In this document: positions 25,241 to 34,570 of the stretch, piece by piece
Layout of the letters: every line of letters begins with the position of its first letter
How positions within the stretch are numbered: the first letter of the stretch is position 1
Assembly: GCA_003665935.1 (NCBI GenBank)
Contig: QPLR01000003.1
Location: 310,001-374,000 of the forward strand
Direction of reading: 5' to 3'
From: Halobellus sp. Atlit-31R
GTDB lineage: Archaea; Halobacteriota; Halobacteria; Halobacteriales; Haloferacaceae
Length of the DNA: 64,000 bases
Notes under the pieces: generated by a model
Told to the model about the DNA's origin: nothing
Databases searched by the model: none
The model's input: the letters and a program-made list of their open reading frames with translations, nothing else
Program-made: the position numbers and the translations under genes

Positions 25241-26060
25241 TCAGTCGCCAGCAATCTGCCGGTGACTCCCGCCGTGCAACGTCCCACCATTCACACGCAG
25301 GTCTACTTCTGCGTCTCCGCCCCCCGACGTGGGCGGGGAACGGAGTCTATGTCGGCTTTCGGGCGTACCGTAGCCCGATGTTCTTCGCGCCGTTGTAGTC
25401 CGCGTCCACCTCGTACCCGCGCTCTTGGCAGTTGAAGCGTTCGCCGTGGCGGTTGTCCTCGTGCGTGAACCCACAGTCCGTCCGAGAACAGCGTTGGGAC
25501 GTGTAGCTCGGCGCGACTTCCTCCACGGAGACACCCTGTTCAGGGGTCTTGTAGGAGACGTACTCGTAGAGGCGTCGGAACGTCCAGACGTGGTGCCACT
25601 TCGCGTGCGGGAGCCGCTCACGAATGTCGCTCAAGTCCTCGAACACGATAACGTCGCAGTCGTGTTCGACGGCCTCCGTGACGATCTCGTTGGCGACGGT
25701 ATGGATGTACTGTTTCCGCCATACTTCTTCGCGCTTTCCGAGGCGAAGCAGGGCGTTGTGTGCGGCTTGTGTCCCGCGCTGTCCCTTCTTCCACCGTTCG
25801 ACAACGCCTTTGATGGCTTCGACGGCGCGTTTGATGGCGGCTTGGACGAGTTGTGCCTGTAGGTCCGTCTCCTCGCGGAGGTCGGAGTAGAGCGCGTCTC
25901 GGACCTGCCGTTTGTTGGTCTTGCACTCGGTGTAGGAGGCGTCGGACCAACAGTAGTCGGCGGTTCGGTTCGCGCAGTACAGGTATTGTTCGGCGGTTCG
26001 GTGGAGTGCGTCGCGTTGCTCATCGGAAACAGCGAGTTTCACGACGGCGGTTCGACGCAC
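25241..26060 (-). pseudogene. tnpB: Decayed TnpB (IS1341/IS605-type RNA-guided nuclease) lacking RuvC-I
   Basis: The open frame 25347-26060 gives 237 residues, against about 400-430 in the family. The N-terminal part (to VVERWKKGQR, ~residue 95) joins directly to the late part (GTQAAHNALLRLGKREEVW), so the block that should hold the RuvC-I Asp is missing. RuvC-II (VIVFEDLSDIRERL) and RuvC-III (DADYNGAKNIG) remain. The zinc finger has lost its last cysteine (CQERGYEV where CxxCG is expected). A frameshift near 25350 puts the usual C-terminal tail (GGGDAEVDLRVNGGTL...) in another frame, ending at 25241. No tnpA is adjacent. It cannot be an active nuclease. Confidence 0.85.
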
Positions 26061-26299
26061 GTCTATACCTCAGAGAGGTGGCGACGGTAGTTGCAGTTCT
26101 GGGAGTCTGCCGGTCGCAGTACGCCGGTTGCGTCGTACCGTGTCGGTTTCCTCTCCGGCCTCAAGGAGCGACCGAAGCGTAGCGAGGGGAGCGAGTAGGC
26201 CGGAGGCTCCAGCTTGAATTACGCTGAAGGCTGGTCGGCCAGGACAGCTACACACCGGAGTGTGAGGCGCTCGAACGGGGAACGGCGGCGAAGGAACAA
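26061..26299. other. Intergenic DNA with long inverted repeat, possible left end of the decayed element
   Basis: About 240 bases. CTCCGGCCT near 26152 and its reverse complement AGGCCGGAG near 26197 could form a hairpin with a ~36-base purine-rich loop holding GAGCGA-type motifs. A short CACAC/GTGTG hairpin lies near 26250. These may be remains of the left end of the tnpB element or its promoter. No coding sequence is convincing. Confidence 0.4.
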
Positions 26300-26301
26300 G
26301 A

Positions 26302-26308
26302 TTTTATG
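26302..26308 (+). promoter_or_regulatory. TATA box of the rpl39e-rpl31e-eif6 operon
   Basis: TTTTATG lies 26-32 bp before the rpl39e ATG, so the operon mRNA probably starts at or near the ATG. A GGAG motif also lies at 26326-26329. Confidence 0.6.
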
Positions 26309-26333
26309 CGATCCGGCGAAAGAGAGGAGCACT

Positions 26334-26486
26334 ATGAGCAAAAAGTCGAAGGCCAAGAAGAAGCGGCTGGCCAAACTGGAGCGACAGAACACGCGCGTTC
26401 CGGCGTGGGTGATGATGAAGACCGATATGGAAGTCACGCGAAACCCCAAGCGTCGCAACTGGCGGCGGAGTGACACGGACGAGTAA
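26334..26486 (+). CDS. rpl39e: 50S ribosomal protein L39e
   Basis: 50-residue basic ribosomal protein lining the exit tunnel of archaeal and eukaryotic large subunits. [19 protein letters not shown] and the C-terminal [15 protein letters not shown] are diagnostic. The start at 26334 follows a good TATA box; an upstream in-frame ATG adds non-family sequence. First gene of an operon with rpl31e (2 bases apart) and eif6. Confidence 0.96.
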   Translation: MSKKSKAKKKRLAKLERQNTRVPAWVMMKTDMEVTRNPKRRNWRRSDTDE

Positions 26487-26488
26487 GG

Positions 26489-26767
26489 ATGAGTGCCAGC
26501 GATTTCGAAGAGCGTGTCGTCACGGTACCGCTTCGAGACGTCAGCGTCGTCCCCGCCCACGAACGCGCGGGCCGGGCGATGTCGCTGATCCGCGAGCACC
26601 TCGCGAAGCACTTCAAGGTCGAGGAAGAGGAGGTCCGTCTGGACCCCTCGCTCAACGAGACGGTGTGGGCGCGCGGCCAGCAGCAGCCGCCGAGCAAGCT
26701 CCGCGTGCGCGCCGCCCGGTTCGACGAGGACGGCGAGTCCATCGTCGAAGCGGAGCCGGCAGAGTAG
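26489..26767 (+). CDS. rpl31e: 50S ribosomal protein L31e
   Basis: 92-residue L31e, which sits at the rim of the peptide exit tunnel. Conserved blocks are [41 protein letters not shown] and the acidic halophilic C terminus. It lies between rpl39e and eif6 with intergenic gaps of 1-2 bases. This is the standard archaeal order, so the three are made from one mRNA. Confidence 0.96.
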   Translation: MSASDFEERVVTVPLRDVSVVPAHERAGRAMSLIREHLAKHFKVEEEEVRLDPSLNETVWARGQQQPPSKLRVRAARFDEDGESIVEAEPAE

Positions 26768-26768
26768 C

Positions 26769-27434
26769 GTGCTCCGCGCCTCCTTCGCCGGGTCGCCGTA
26801 CGTCGGCGTCTTCGCCCGCGCGACGGACAGCGTGCTCGTCGTTCGCTCGGACGCGGAAGACGACGTCGTCGACGCGATGGCCGACGAACTCGACGTCCCC
26901 GCAGTGGCGACGACTGTCGGCGGTTCGGGTACCGTCGGCGCGCTCGCGACCGGCAACGAGAACGGGATCCTCGTGACGAGCCAGGCGACCGAGCGCGAGA
27001 AGGAGGCCATCGAGTCCGCGGCCGGCGTCCCCGTCGCGGAACTGCCCGGCAACATCAACGCCGCCGGGAACGTCGTCCTGGCGAACGACTACGGCGCGTA
27101 CGTCCATCCGGATCTCTCCGCGGAGGCCGTCGACGCCGTCGAGTCGGCGCTCGGCGTCCCGGCCGAACGTGGCGATCTCGCGGACGTCCAGACCGTCGGG
27201 ACGGCCGCCGTCGTGACTAACGAGGGCGCGCTGTGCCACCCGAAGTCCCGCGAGCCCGAGCTCGAAGCGCTCGAGGCGCACCTCGACGTACGCGCCGACA
27301 TCGGCACGGTCAACTACGGCGCGCCGCTCGTCGGCTCCGGACTCGTCGCCAACGAGACTGGCTACGTCGCCGGCGAGGAGACCACCGGCCCGGAACTGAG
27401 CCGGATCGAGGACGCGCTCGGGTACCTCGAGTAG
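26769..27434 (+). CDS. eif6: Translation initiation factor aIF6
   Basis: 221-residue anti-association factor that binds the 50S subunit and keeps it from joining the 30S too early. The five-fold pseudo-repeat is visible in blocks such as [37 protein letters not shown] and [20 protein letters not shown]. It starts with GTG, one base after the rpl31e stop, so it is read from the same transcript. Confidence 0.95.
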   Translation: MLRASFAGSPYVGVFARATDSVLVVRSDAEDDVVDAMADELDVPAVATTVGGSGTVGALATGNENGILVTSQATEREKEAIESAAGVPVAELPGNINAAGNVVLANDYGAYVHPDLSAEAVDAVESALGVPAERGDLADVQTVGTAAVVTNEGALCHPKSREPELEALEAHLDVRADIGTVNYGAPLVGSGLVANETGYVAGEETTGPELSRIEDALGYLE

Positions 27435-27607
27435 CTGCTACCCTTCTCTCGAGGTTCCGTAGCGCCTCGGTGCGCGTCTCGATCTCGATCGACCCGAGGA
27501 TGGGAACCGTCGACGAATCCCGAGCGACGCTCTCGCGGCGCGATTCGCGCCGTTCGGCGGGAGTGCGAGTAGGAAGATACTTCCCGTTCGCTCGGGAACC
27601 ACTGGCT

Positions 27608-27793
27608 ATGAGTCAGTTCGCAGTGAGCGGCCGGTTCCAGAGCCGCGACGGATTCAGCGAGTTCAACACAGTCGTCGAGGCCCCGAACGAGAACGTCGCT
27701 CGCGAGCGCGTGTACGCGAACATCGGGAGCCAGCACGGCCTGAAGCGAACGCAGATCGAGATCGGCGAGGTCACAACGGAGGCCGCAGCATGA
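27608..27793 (+). CDS. rpl18a: 50S ribosomal protein L18Ae/L20a (LX)
   Basis: 61-residue protein matching the archaeal LX/L18Ae family (MSQFAVSGRFQSRDGFSEF, ERVYANIGSQHGLKRTQI). It overlaps the prefoldin gene by 4 bases (ATGA), so the two are coupled. 173 bases separate it from eif6, with no clear gene between. It probably continues the eif6 operon or has its own promoter there. Confidence 0.93.
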   Translation: MSQFAVSGRFQSRDGFSEFNTVVEAPNENVARERVYANIGSQHGLKRTQIEIGEVTTEAAA

Positions 27794-28251
27794 TGGGCGG
27801 CGGTCAGCAGCAACTCCAGCAGCTCTCCCAAGAGCTGCAGGCGATCGACGAGGAGATCGAGACGCTGCAGTCCGAGGTCGACGATCTGCAGTCCGAGCAG
27901 GCCGAGATCGACGAGGCGGTCGAGGCGATCGAGACGCTCGACACCGGCTCCACCGTGCAGGTGCCGCTCGGCGGCGGCGCGTATCTCCGCGCGGAGATTC
28001 AGAACATCGACGAGGTCATCGTCGACCTCGGCGGCGACTTCGCGGCCGAACAGCCCGCGGGCGACGCCGTGGACGCGCTGCGAACGAAGCAGGACGCGCT
28101 CGACGACCGCATCGACGAGGTCCGCGAGGACATCGACGAGCTCGAAGACGAGAGCTCCGAGATCGAACAGCAGGCCCAGCAGATGCAACAGCAGATGCAG
28201 CAGCAGCAGATGCAGCAGATGCAGCAGATGCAGGACGCCGACGACGAGTAA
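27790..28251 (+). CDS. pfdA: Prefoldin subunit alpha
   Basis: 153-residue alpha subunit of the hexameric prefoldin chaperone, which holds unfolded proteins in its coiled-coil tentacles and hands them to the thermosome. Long N- and C-terminal coiled coils (residues ~5-45 and ~95-140) flank the beta-hairpin (VQVPLGGGAYLRAEI). The C terminus is a Gln/Met-rich run of QQM repeats. Coupled to rpl18a and followed by ftsY, so it belongs to a nascent-protein handling operon. Confidence 0.94.
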   Translation: MMGGGQQQLQQLSQELQAIDEEIETLQSEVDDLQSEQAEIDEAVEAIETLDTGSTVQVPLGGGAYLRAEIQNIDEVIVDLGGDFAAEQPAGDAVDALRTKQDALDDRIDEVREDIDELEDESSEIEQQAQQMQQQMQQQQMQQMQQMQDADDE

Positions 28252-28317
28252 CGGACCCGTCGACGGTGGCCGGCAGCGGCGGAGACGCACTTCGATAACG
28301 CAACAGCGGCAGAAAGT

Positions 28318-29592
28318 ATGTTCGACGGACTGAAAAAGAAGCTCAACAGTTTCCGCGAAGACGTCGAGGAGACGGCCGAAGAGAAAGCGGCCGACGAGGC
28401 GGCCGAACTCGACGACGAGGCGGTCGAAGCGACAGCCGACGCGGGCGAAACGGACGCAGACGCCGAGTCGGCCGCAGATACCGAGGCTGCCGCCGTCGCC
28501 GAAGCGGACGACGCAGCGACGGCGCCGGGAGACGACGAGAGCGCCGAGCAGAGCGCCGGCGACGAACCGGACGCACTCGACGGCGACGAAGCGGAGTCAT
28601 CTGACGTCGAAACGTCCGAGGAGAGCGAGACCGCATCGCTGGCTGCCGAGGAGGCCGCCGCAGCGCTCCAGGAGGACGAGAACGAAGCCGAGGACGACGG
28701 GCCCGGACGACTCAAGCGCGCGGCGGCGTTCGCCACGGGGAAAGTGATCATCGAGGAGGAGGACCTCGAGGATCCGCTGTGGCAACTGGAGATGGCACTC
28801 TTAGAGAGCGACGTCGAGATGAACGTCGCCGAGGAGATCCTCGACACCGTCCGCGAGAAGATGATCGGCGAGACGCGCGCACAGGTCGAAACCACGGGCG
28901 AGCTCGTCGAGAACGCGCTCCACGACGCGCTCTACGAGGTCATCAGCGTGGGGCAGTTCGACTTCGACGCGCGGGTCGAGGCCGCCGACAAACCGGTCAC
29001 GATCGTCTTCACCGGCGTCAACGGGGTCGGAAAGACCACGAGCATCGCGAAGTTGGCTCGCTACTTCGAGACGCGCGGGCTCTCGGTCGTGATGGCGAAC
29101 GGCGACACCTACCGCGCCGGCGCGAACGAGCAGATACGCAAGCACGCCGACAACCTCGACACGAAGCTCATCACCCACGAGCAGGGCGGCGACCCCGCGG
29201 CAGTGCTCTACGACGCCGTCGAGTACGCCGAGGCCCACGACGTCGACGTCGTCCTCGGGGACACCGCGGGACGGCTCCACACCTCGAACGACCTGATGGC
29301 CCAGTTGGAGAAGATCGACCGCGTCGTCGATCCCGATATGACGCTGTTCGTCGACGAGGCCGTCGCGGGGCAGGACGCCGTCGAACGTGCGAAGACGTTC
29401 AACGACGCCGCCGAGATCGACGGCGCGATCCTCACGAAGGCCGACGCCGACTCCAACGGCGGCGCGGCCATCTCGATCGCGTACGTCACGGGCAAACCGA
29501 TCCTCTTCTTGGGCGTCGGGCAGGGCTACGACGACATCGAGCGGTTCGATCCCGAGCGGATGATCGAGCGCCTGGTAGGCGACGAGGAGTAG
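28318..29592 (+). CDS. ftsY: Signal recognition particle receptor FtsY
   Basis: SRP receptor GTPase that docks ribosome-SRP complexes at the membrane. 424 residues: a very acidic, Ala/Asp/Glu-rich N-terminal region (residues ~15-125) that presumably contacts the membrane or translocon, then the NG domain. G1 is GVNGVGKTTS (about residue 236), with GDTYRAGA, DTAGR and LTKADADSNGGAAI following. It follows pfdA by 66 bases. srp54, its partner, is about 740 bases downstream. Confidence 0.95.
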   Translation: MFDGLKKKLNSFREDVEETAEEKAADEAAELDDEAVEATADAGETDADAESAADTEAAAVAEADDAATAPGDDESAEQSAGDEPDALDGDEAESSDVETSEESETASLAAEEAAAALQEDENEAEDDGPGRLKRAAAFATGKVIIEEEDLEDPLWQLEMALLESDVEMNVAEEILDTVREKMIGETRAQVETTGELVENALHDALYEVISVGQFDFDARVEAADKPVTIVFTGVNGVGKTTSIAKLARYFETRGLSVVMANGDTYRAGANEQIRKHADNLDTKLITHEQGGDPAAVLYDAVEYAEAHDVDVVLGDTAGRLHTSNDLMAQLEKIDRVVDPDMTLFVDEAVAGQDAVERAKTFNDAAEIDGAILTKADADSNGGAAISIAYVTGKPILFLGVGQGYDDIERFDPERMIERLVGDEE

Positions 29593-29621
29593 TCCCGTTC
29601 GGCACCGGACGGGCCATCGGG

Positions 29622-30266
29622 CTACTCGACCGCCAGCGCCGCTCCGAGCGCGATCATCGCACCGCCGCCGAGCCAACTGAGCCGCGACGTCACCGACGAC
29701 GACGAGAGCGCTCGTCCGACACGTCCGGAAGCGACTCCCACACCGACCAGATACAGAGCCGTCAGCGCGGCGTACGTCGCGCCCAGAAGTAGCATCTGCG
29801 GTGCAGCGTCCGAGCCGGCTCCGACGAACCTGGGGAGAAACGCGAGGAAGAACAGCGCCACTTTCGGGTTGAGCGCGTTGACCAGGACGCCCCGCCGGAA
29901 GCTCCCAGTCGCCGTCGCTGCTGCGTCGCCAGCGACGTTCGCACCCGGCTCTGACTCCGTCGCCGACCCGAACTCGTCGTTGCGGATCGCCCGGACGCCG
30001 AGAAAGACGAGGTACGCGGCCCCCGCGTACTTCACCACCCGGTAGGTCGCGGGCGCGCCCCGGAGCAGTGCGGCCAGCCCGAACGAGGCCGCGGCGGTGT
30101 GAAAGAGCACGCCCGTCGCGATGCCGAGGGCGGAGCAGACACCGGCCGCGCGGCTTTGAAACCCTCGCGTTAGTACGTAGACCGTGTCCGGTCCCGGCGT
30201 GAGGATCAGCGCGACCGCGGCCGCACAGAAGGCGAGATACGTGGAGAGGTCCGGAAGCACCGACAT
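29622..30266 (-). CDS. LysE/RhtB family translocator
   Basis: 214-residue membrane protein with six hydrophobic helices. The family motif is present as LILTPGPDTVYVLTRG near the N terminus, with LVNALNPKVALFFLAFLP in the middle. Members export amino acids such as lysine, threonine or homoserine lactone; the substrate here is unknown. It lies on the opposite strand between ftsY and srp54, breaking an otherwise co-directional pair. Start at 30266 is chosen because the frame upstream of it is antisense to srp54. Confidence 0.9.
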   Translation of the reverse strand: MSVLPDLSTYLAFCAAAVALILTPGPDTVYVLTRGFQSRAAGVCSALGIATGVLFHTAAASFGLAALLRGAPATYRVVKYAGAAYLVFLGVRAIRNDEFGSATESEPGANVAGDAAATATGSFRRGVLVNALNPKVALFFLAFLPRFVGAGSDAAPQMLLLGATYAALTALYLVGVGVASGRVGRALSSSSVTSRLSWLGGGAMIALGAALAVE

Positions 30267-30299
30267 CGACACACCGTCGTCGGCCCCGCAGAAAAAGCC

Positions 30300-30303
30300 T
30301 TTA
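30300..30303 (+). promoter_or_regulatory. TATA-like element of srp54
   Basis: TTTA within GCCTTTACCC lies 27-30 bp before the srp54 ATG. It is a weak TATA box at the right distance for a leaderless mRNA. Confidence 0.35.
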
Positions 30304-30329
30304 CCCGCGTGGTGGCGTAGAGAGCGGTA

Positions 30330-31736
30330 ATGGTACTCGACAATCTCGGGAGTTCTCTCCGCAGCAGTCTGGATAAACTGCAGGGGAAGTCCCGCCTCGA
30401 CGAGGAGGACGTCGAGGAGATCGTCAAGGAGATTCAACGCTCCCTGCTCTCCGCGGACGTCGACGTCAGTCTCGTGATGGACCTCTCTTCGTCCATCGAA
30501 GAGCGCGCGACCGAAGAGGAACCGCCCGCCGGCACGTCCGCGCGGGACCACGTGCTCAAGATCGTCTACGAGGAGCTCGTCGACCTCGTCGGCGAGTCCA
30601 CGGAGCTGCCGCTGGAATCGCAGACGATTCTGCTGGCCGGCCTCCAGGGCTCCGGGAAGACCACGAGCGCGGCGAAGATGGCGTGGTGGTTCTCGAAGAA
30701 GGGGCTCCGTCCCGCCGTCATCCAGACGGACACGTTCCGGCCGGGCGCGTACGACCAGGCGAAGCAGATGTGCGAACGCGCCGAGGTGTCGTTCTACGGC
30801 GACCCCGACGAGTCCGATCCCGTCACGATCGCCCGCGAGGGGCTCGAAGCCACCGCGGACGCCGACGTCCACATCGTCGACACCGCCGGCCGGCACGCGC
30901 TCGAAGACGACCTGATCGCCGAGATCGAAGAGATCGAGGGCGTCGTCGAGCCCGACCGCTCGCTGCTGGTCTTAGACGCCGCGATCGGGCAGGGCGCGAA
31001 GGAACAGGCCCGCGAGTTCGACGAGGCGATCGGCATCGGCGGCGTCGTCGTCACCAAACTCGACGGGACGGCGAAGGGCGGCGGCGCGCTGACGGCCGTC
31101 AACGAGACCGGCTCGTCGATCGCGTTCCTCGGGACGGGCGAGACCGTCCAGGACATCGAACGCTTCGAGCCCAACGGCTTCATCTCCAGGCTGCTGGGGA
31201 TGGGCGATCTCAAACAGCTCTCCGAGCGCGTCGAGCGCGCGATGGCCGAGACCCAGGAGGAAGACGACGACTGGGACCCCGAGGACATCATGGAGGGCTC
31301 GTTCACCCTCAAGGATATGCAGAAACAGATGGAGGCGATGAACCGGATGGGGCCGCTCGATCAGGTCCTCGATATGATTCCGGGGCTCGGCGGCGGCTTC
31401 AAGGATCAGCTCCCGGACGACGCGATGGACGTCACCCAAGATCGGATGCGCTCGTTCGACGTCATTATGGACTCGATGACTGACGACGAACTGGAGAATC
31501 CGCGCTCGATCGGGGCCTCGCGCGTTCGACGGATCGCCCGCGGCTCCGGCAGAGACGAGGAGACCGTCCAGGAACTGCTCGAACAGCACAAGATGATGGA
31601 GCAGACCATCCAGCAGTTCCAGGGGATGGGCGACGGCGATATGCAGCGGATGATGAAGAAGCTCCAGAACCAGGGCGGAGGCGGCGGTATGGGCGGTCTC
31701 GGCGGCGGTGGTGGCGGTCTCGGGCCGTTCGGCTGA
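30330..31736 (+). CDS. srp54: Signal recognition particle protein SRP54
   Basis: GTPase of the signal recognition particle; binds signal peptides and 7S RNA and pairs with FtsY. 468 residues. N domain, then G1 [10 protein letters not shown] (about residue 105), [23 protein letters not shown] and [14 protein letters not shown]. The M domain is methionine-rich ([30 protein letters not shown]) and ends in a glycine-rich tail. Full length for archaea. Confidence 0.97.
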   Translation: MVLDNLGSSLRSSLDKLQGKSRLDEEDVEEIVKEIQRSLLSADVDVSLVMDLSSSIEERATEEEPPAGTSARDHVLKIVYEELVDLVGESTELPLESQTILLAGLQGSGKTTSAAKMAWWFSKKGLRPAVIQTDTFRPGAYDQAKQMCERAEVSFYGDPDESDPVTIAREGLEATADADVHIVDTAGRHALEDDLIAEIEEIEGVVEPDRSLLVLDAAIGQGAKEQAREFDEAIGIGGVVVTKLDGTAKGGGALTAVNETGSSIAFLGTGETVQDIERFEPNGFISRLLGMGDLKQLSERVERAMAETQEEDDDWDPEDIMEGSFTLKDMQKQMEAMNRMGPLDQVLDMIPGLGGGFKDQLPDDAMDVTQDRMRSFDVIMDSMTDDELENPRSIGASRVRRIARGSGRDEETVQELLEQHKMMEQTIQQFQGMGDGDMQRMMKKLQNQGGGGGMGGLGGGGGGLGPFG

Positions 31737-31794
31737 ACACCGCCGTCGGTAGCGGCTGCGGTCGCGCTCCCGCTCCCGTTCGCGACACGTCCGA

Positions 31795-31801
31795 TTTTTT
31801 A
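31795..31801 (+). promoter_or_regulatory. TATA-like element of the MgtE-type gene pair
   Basis: TTTTTTA lies 24-30 bp before the ATG at 31825, consistent with a leaderless transcript. Confidence 0.45.
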
Positions 31802-31824
31802 CCCCCCGCGTTCTCGACTCCCGT

Positions 31825-32406
31825 ATGACCGTCCGGGACGCCGCGCGCGAGGCGTATCGCGAGGCGCTCCCGGCGCTCGCCGCGAGTCTCGTCGGCGGGC
31901 TGATCGCCGGCGTCGTCCTCAGCGGGATGCGCGCGGAGCTTCGCGACGTCTCGGGGCTGTTGGTGCTCGTGCCCGCGCTGCTCGCGACGCGTGGCAACGT
32001 CTACGGCTCGCTCGGGGCACGCATCTCGACTGCGCTCCACCAAGGCCTCGTCGAACCGCGCGTCCGCGGCGGCGACGAACGGCTCCGGGCGGCGGTGGCG
32101 GCCGCGCTCGCCAACGGGCTGTTGGCGTCGACGTTCGCCGCAGTCGCCGTCTTCTCCGTTCTCACGGCGCTCGGGACGCCGGTCGCGCCGCTCTCGGTGC
32201 TCGTCTCGATCGCGCTGCTCGCGGGGCTGCTCTCCGGCGTCGCGCTCTCCGCAGTCGTCGTCACGGCCGTCTTCGCCGGCTATCGTCGCGGTCGCGATCC
32301 CGACACACTCGTCGGGCCGCTGGTGACAACGACGGGCGACGTGTTCGGCGTGTTGTTCCTGCTCGCGGCAGTCAGGGTCGTCCTCGGGCTCGGAGAGGTG
32401 CTGTAG
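31825..32406 (+). CDS. MgtE/SLC41-type magnesium transporter membrane half (first)
   Basis: 193 residues with about five membrane helices, matching the integral membrane domain of MgtE (LVGGLIAGVVLSG; LLVLVPALLATRGNVYGSLGARISTALHQG). The cytoplasmic N and CBS domains of bacterial MgtE are absent. Its stop is immediately followed by the ATG of a second, related half-length gene, so the two probably assemble into one channel or transporter for Mg2+ or another divalent cation. This split form is common in haloarchaea. Confidence 0.87.
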   Translation: MTVRDAAREAYREALPALAASLVGGLIAGVVLSGMRAELRDVSGLLVLVPALLATRGNVYGSLGARISTALHQGLVEPRVRGGDERLRAAVAAALANGLLASTFAAVAVFSVLTALGTPVAPLSVLVSIALLAGLLSGVALSAVVVTAVFAGYRRGRDPDTLVGPLVTTTGDVFGVLFLLAAVRVVLGLGEVL

Positions 32407-32964
32407 ATGTCGACCGAGTGGAGCGTCGGCGCGATCACGCGGGCGATGCTGCCCGTCCTGCTCGTCCTGACGCTCGTCGAGGTCGGCAGCGGGCTCGTAC
32501 TCGGCCGATTCCAAGCGCAGTTGCTTCAGTACCCGACGCTCCTCGCACTCGTTCCCGTGACGATCGGGACGGCCGGCAATCTGGGGAGCATCCTCGCCGC
32601 GCGGCTCTCGACGGCGTTTCACCTCGGGACGCTCTCGTTCGATCCCCGCGACGAGAAGCTCGCCGGCAACGCGGTCGCGACGCTCGCGCTCGCGGTGTCG
32701 GTCTTTCCGGTCGTCGGCATCGGCGCGTGGGGGCTCACGGCGCTGGTCGGCGGCGTGCAGCTCGGACCCGGAACCGTAGTCGCGATCTCGCTCGCGTCCG
32801 GGATCGCGCTGGCCGTGCTCGCGGTCGCCGTGACCGTCGCGGTGACGTACGTCGCCTACCGCTTCCGCCTGGATCCCGACGACGTCGTGATCCCGATCGT
32901 CACGAACACCTGCGACGTTCTCGGGGTCGTCGTGCTGTTCGCGACTGTACAACTGCTTCTGTGA
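32407..32964 (+). CDS. MgtE/SLC41-type magnesium transporter membrane half (second)
   Basis: 185 residues, again an MgtE membrane domain with about five helices (YPTLLALVPVTIGTAGNLGS; AARLSTAFHLGTLSFDPRD; VIPIVTNTCDVLGVVVLF). It is a diverged sister of the preceding gene: both share the A-R-[IL]-S-T-A-[FL]-H motif and end with a TxxDVxGV helix. No base separates the stop of the first gene and this ATG, so they are coupled. No regulatory CBS domain is present. Confidence 0.87.
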   Translation: MSTEWSVGAITRAMLPVLLVLTLVEVGSGLVLGRFQAQLLQYPTLLALVPVTIGTAGNLGSILAARLSTAFHLGTLSFDPRDEKLAGNAVATLALAVSVFPVVGIGAWGLTALVGGVQLGPGTVVAISLASGIALAVLAVAVTVAVTYVAYRFRLDPDDVVIPIVTNTCDVLGVVVLFATVQLLL

Positions 32965-33029
32965 CGGGTATCGTCTCGGTCGTCCGAGGAATCGACGCCG
33001 ATTAGTCCGCCGGGATCCGAAACGCATCT

Positions 33030-34106
33030 GTGCAACTGGCAGCGGCCGCCGACACCGTCTGGCCCGTGCTCGTCGAAGTAGCGCCGCGAGTCGCCCGCAT
33101 CGCGGTCTTCATCGGCGTCGGCGTCTTCCTCGCGAACATCGCCGTCGGGTTCGGACTCGTCGAGAAGATCGCCACGTTCTCGAAGTATCTCACTCGGCCG
33201 GCGAACCTCCCGGACGAGGTCGGGACCGCGATCGTCACGACCGCGGCGTCGACGACCGCGGGCTACGGAATGCTCGCAGACTTCCGCGAGTCCGGGCGGC
33301 TCGACGATGCAGAGACGCTCATCGCGGTCACGATAAACACGTTCTTCGGGTTCGTCCAGCACATCTTCACCTTCTACGCGCCCGTGCTGATCCCGATTCT
33401 CGGCCTCGAGGTCGGCCTGCTCTACGTCGGCTCGCGGGCCGCGATCGCGCTCGGCATCACGGTCGCCGGCGTCCTCGCCGGCGCGGTGCTGCTCCCGTTA
33501 GGGACGGCGGAAGCGCGAGGCGGCGACGGTTCGGAGACGGCCGACAGCGATACCGAAACCGCAGTCGGCGACGGCGGAGAGCCGGAAGGCGAGGTCAGCG
33601 ACGACGGCGAGTCAGAGTCGGAGTCGGAGTCGGAGTCGGGATCGGAGTCGGAGTCGACGCTCGACGTGATCCGCACCGCCGCGGAGAAGACCTGGCCGAA
33701 AGTAAAGCGGATCGTCCCGCGGCTCGCGGTGGTGTACGTCCTCGTGACGCTGCTCGTGCGAACGCAGGACGTCGAGTCGATCACGAGCGTCGCGGAGCCG
33801 CTGACGGCCCTGCTCGGACTGCCGGCGGCGGCGCTGCTCGTGATCGGCGTGTTCGCGTTCGACACGACGACCGGCGCGGCGACGATCGCGCCGATGGTCG
33901 GCTCGACGTTCACGCCCCGGACCGCGGTCGCGACGATGCTTCTCGGCGGGATCATCTCCTTCGCGGTCTCGACGTTCAAGCGCTCGATCCCGTTTCAGTA
34001 CGGGATCTGGGGCCCGCGCTTCGGCTCCAAAGTCATCGTGGTCAACACGGGACTGAAGATCGTGTTCATCGCCGCCGCCTTGGCCGTGCTCCTCGTTCCG
34101 ATCTGA
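33030..34106 (+). CDS. Nucleoside recognition (Gate) domain membrane protein
   Basis: 358 residues with two blocks of membrane helices (residues ~15-155 and ~225-355) of the nucleoside-recognition/Gate type (TTAASTTAGYGMLADF; TFFGFVQHIFTFYAPV; VFAFDTTTGAATIAPMVG). They are joined by a ~60-residue acidic linker including a Ser-Glu dipeptide run encoded by a GAGTCG hexamer repeat (33609-33656). Function is unproven; similar proteins are proposed transporters or exporters. A GTG start is used. It follows the MgtE pair and may be co-transcribed. Confidence 0.83.
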   Translation: MQLAAAADTVWPVLVEVAPRVARIAVFIGVGVFLANIAVGFGLVEKIATFSKYLTRPANLPDEVGTAIVTTAASTTAGYGMLADFRESGRLDDAETLIAVTINTFFGFVQHIFTFYAPVLIPILGLEVGLLYVGSRAAIALGITVAGVLAGAVLLPLGTAEARGGDGSETADSDTETAVGDGGEPEGEVSDDGESESESESESGSESESTLDVIRTAAEKTWPKVKRIVPRLAVVYVLVTLLVRTQDVESITSVAEPLTALLGLPAAALLVIGVFAFDTTTGAATIAPMVGSTFTPRTAVATMLLGGIISFAVSTFKRSIPFQYGIWGPRFGSKVIVVNTGLKIVFIAAALAVLLVPI

Positions 34107-34144
34107 CGTCACGGCGAGTCGCGACCCCCCGTTCGACTGCGGCG

Positions 34145-34570
34145 TCAGTCGCGGTCGTCGACGCCGACGTCGACCGGTCGGCCCTCCTCGGTCGGCGGGG
34201 CGACGTGGTCGATGTACGCCTCGACGTCGGGTTCGCGCACGGTGACGTGGACCTGTATGTCGCCCAGTTCGTCGGGGTTGCCGACGGCGAAGTTGATGAC
34301 GCCTTTGAACGCCGCCTGCTTCTTCAGTGCGAACGAGAAGCCGTCCTCGTCGGCACGCTTGAAGAACTCCCGACGGGCCGAGTCGAGGATCTCCTGCTCG
34401 TGGAGGCGCTCGGAGAACCGCTCCAGCGAGTGGGTCTCGCCGACGAGTTCGCCCGGCTGGTGCTCGAACTCGACGTTCGGGAAGAGGTTGCGGACGGCGT
34501 CTTCGACGCGGTCTGTCACTTCCGTGTCGCGCACCGGCGCGACGATGCGGGCCTCGACGCGGTAGATCAC
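34145..34570 (-). CDS. UPF0201 family protein (COG1325)
   Basis: 141-residue archaeal UPF0201 protein. Recognised from the start MIYRVEARIVAPVRDTEVT, the middle block EILDSARREFFKRADEDGFSF and INFAVGNPDELGDIQVHV. COG1325 was proposed to be RNA-binding or exosome-linked, without proof known to me. Its start overlaps the stop of the UPF0200 kinase-like gene by 4 bases. In some archaea the two are fused into one protein, which supports a shared function. Confidence 0.85.
   Translation of the reverse strand: MIYRVEARIVAPVRDTEVTDRVEDAVRNLFPNVEFEHQPGELVGETHSLERFSERLHEQEILDSARREFFKRADEDGFSFALKKQAAFKGVINFAVGNPDELGDIQVHVTVREPDVEAYIDHVAPPTEEGRPVDVGVDDRD

Noticed and set aside
30267..30896. N-terminal extension of the LysE-type protein
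   Set aside because: The added part is antisense to srp54, and the LysE family N terminus begins at 30266.
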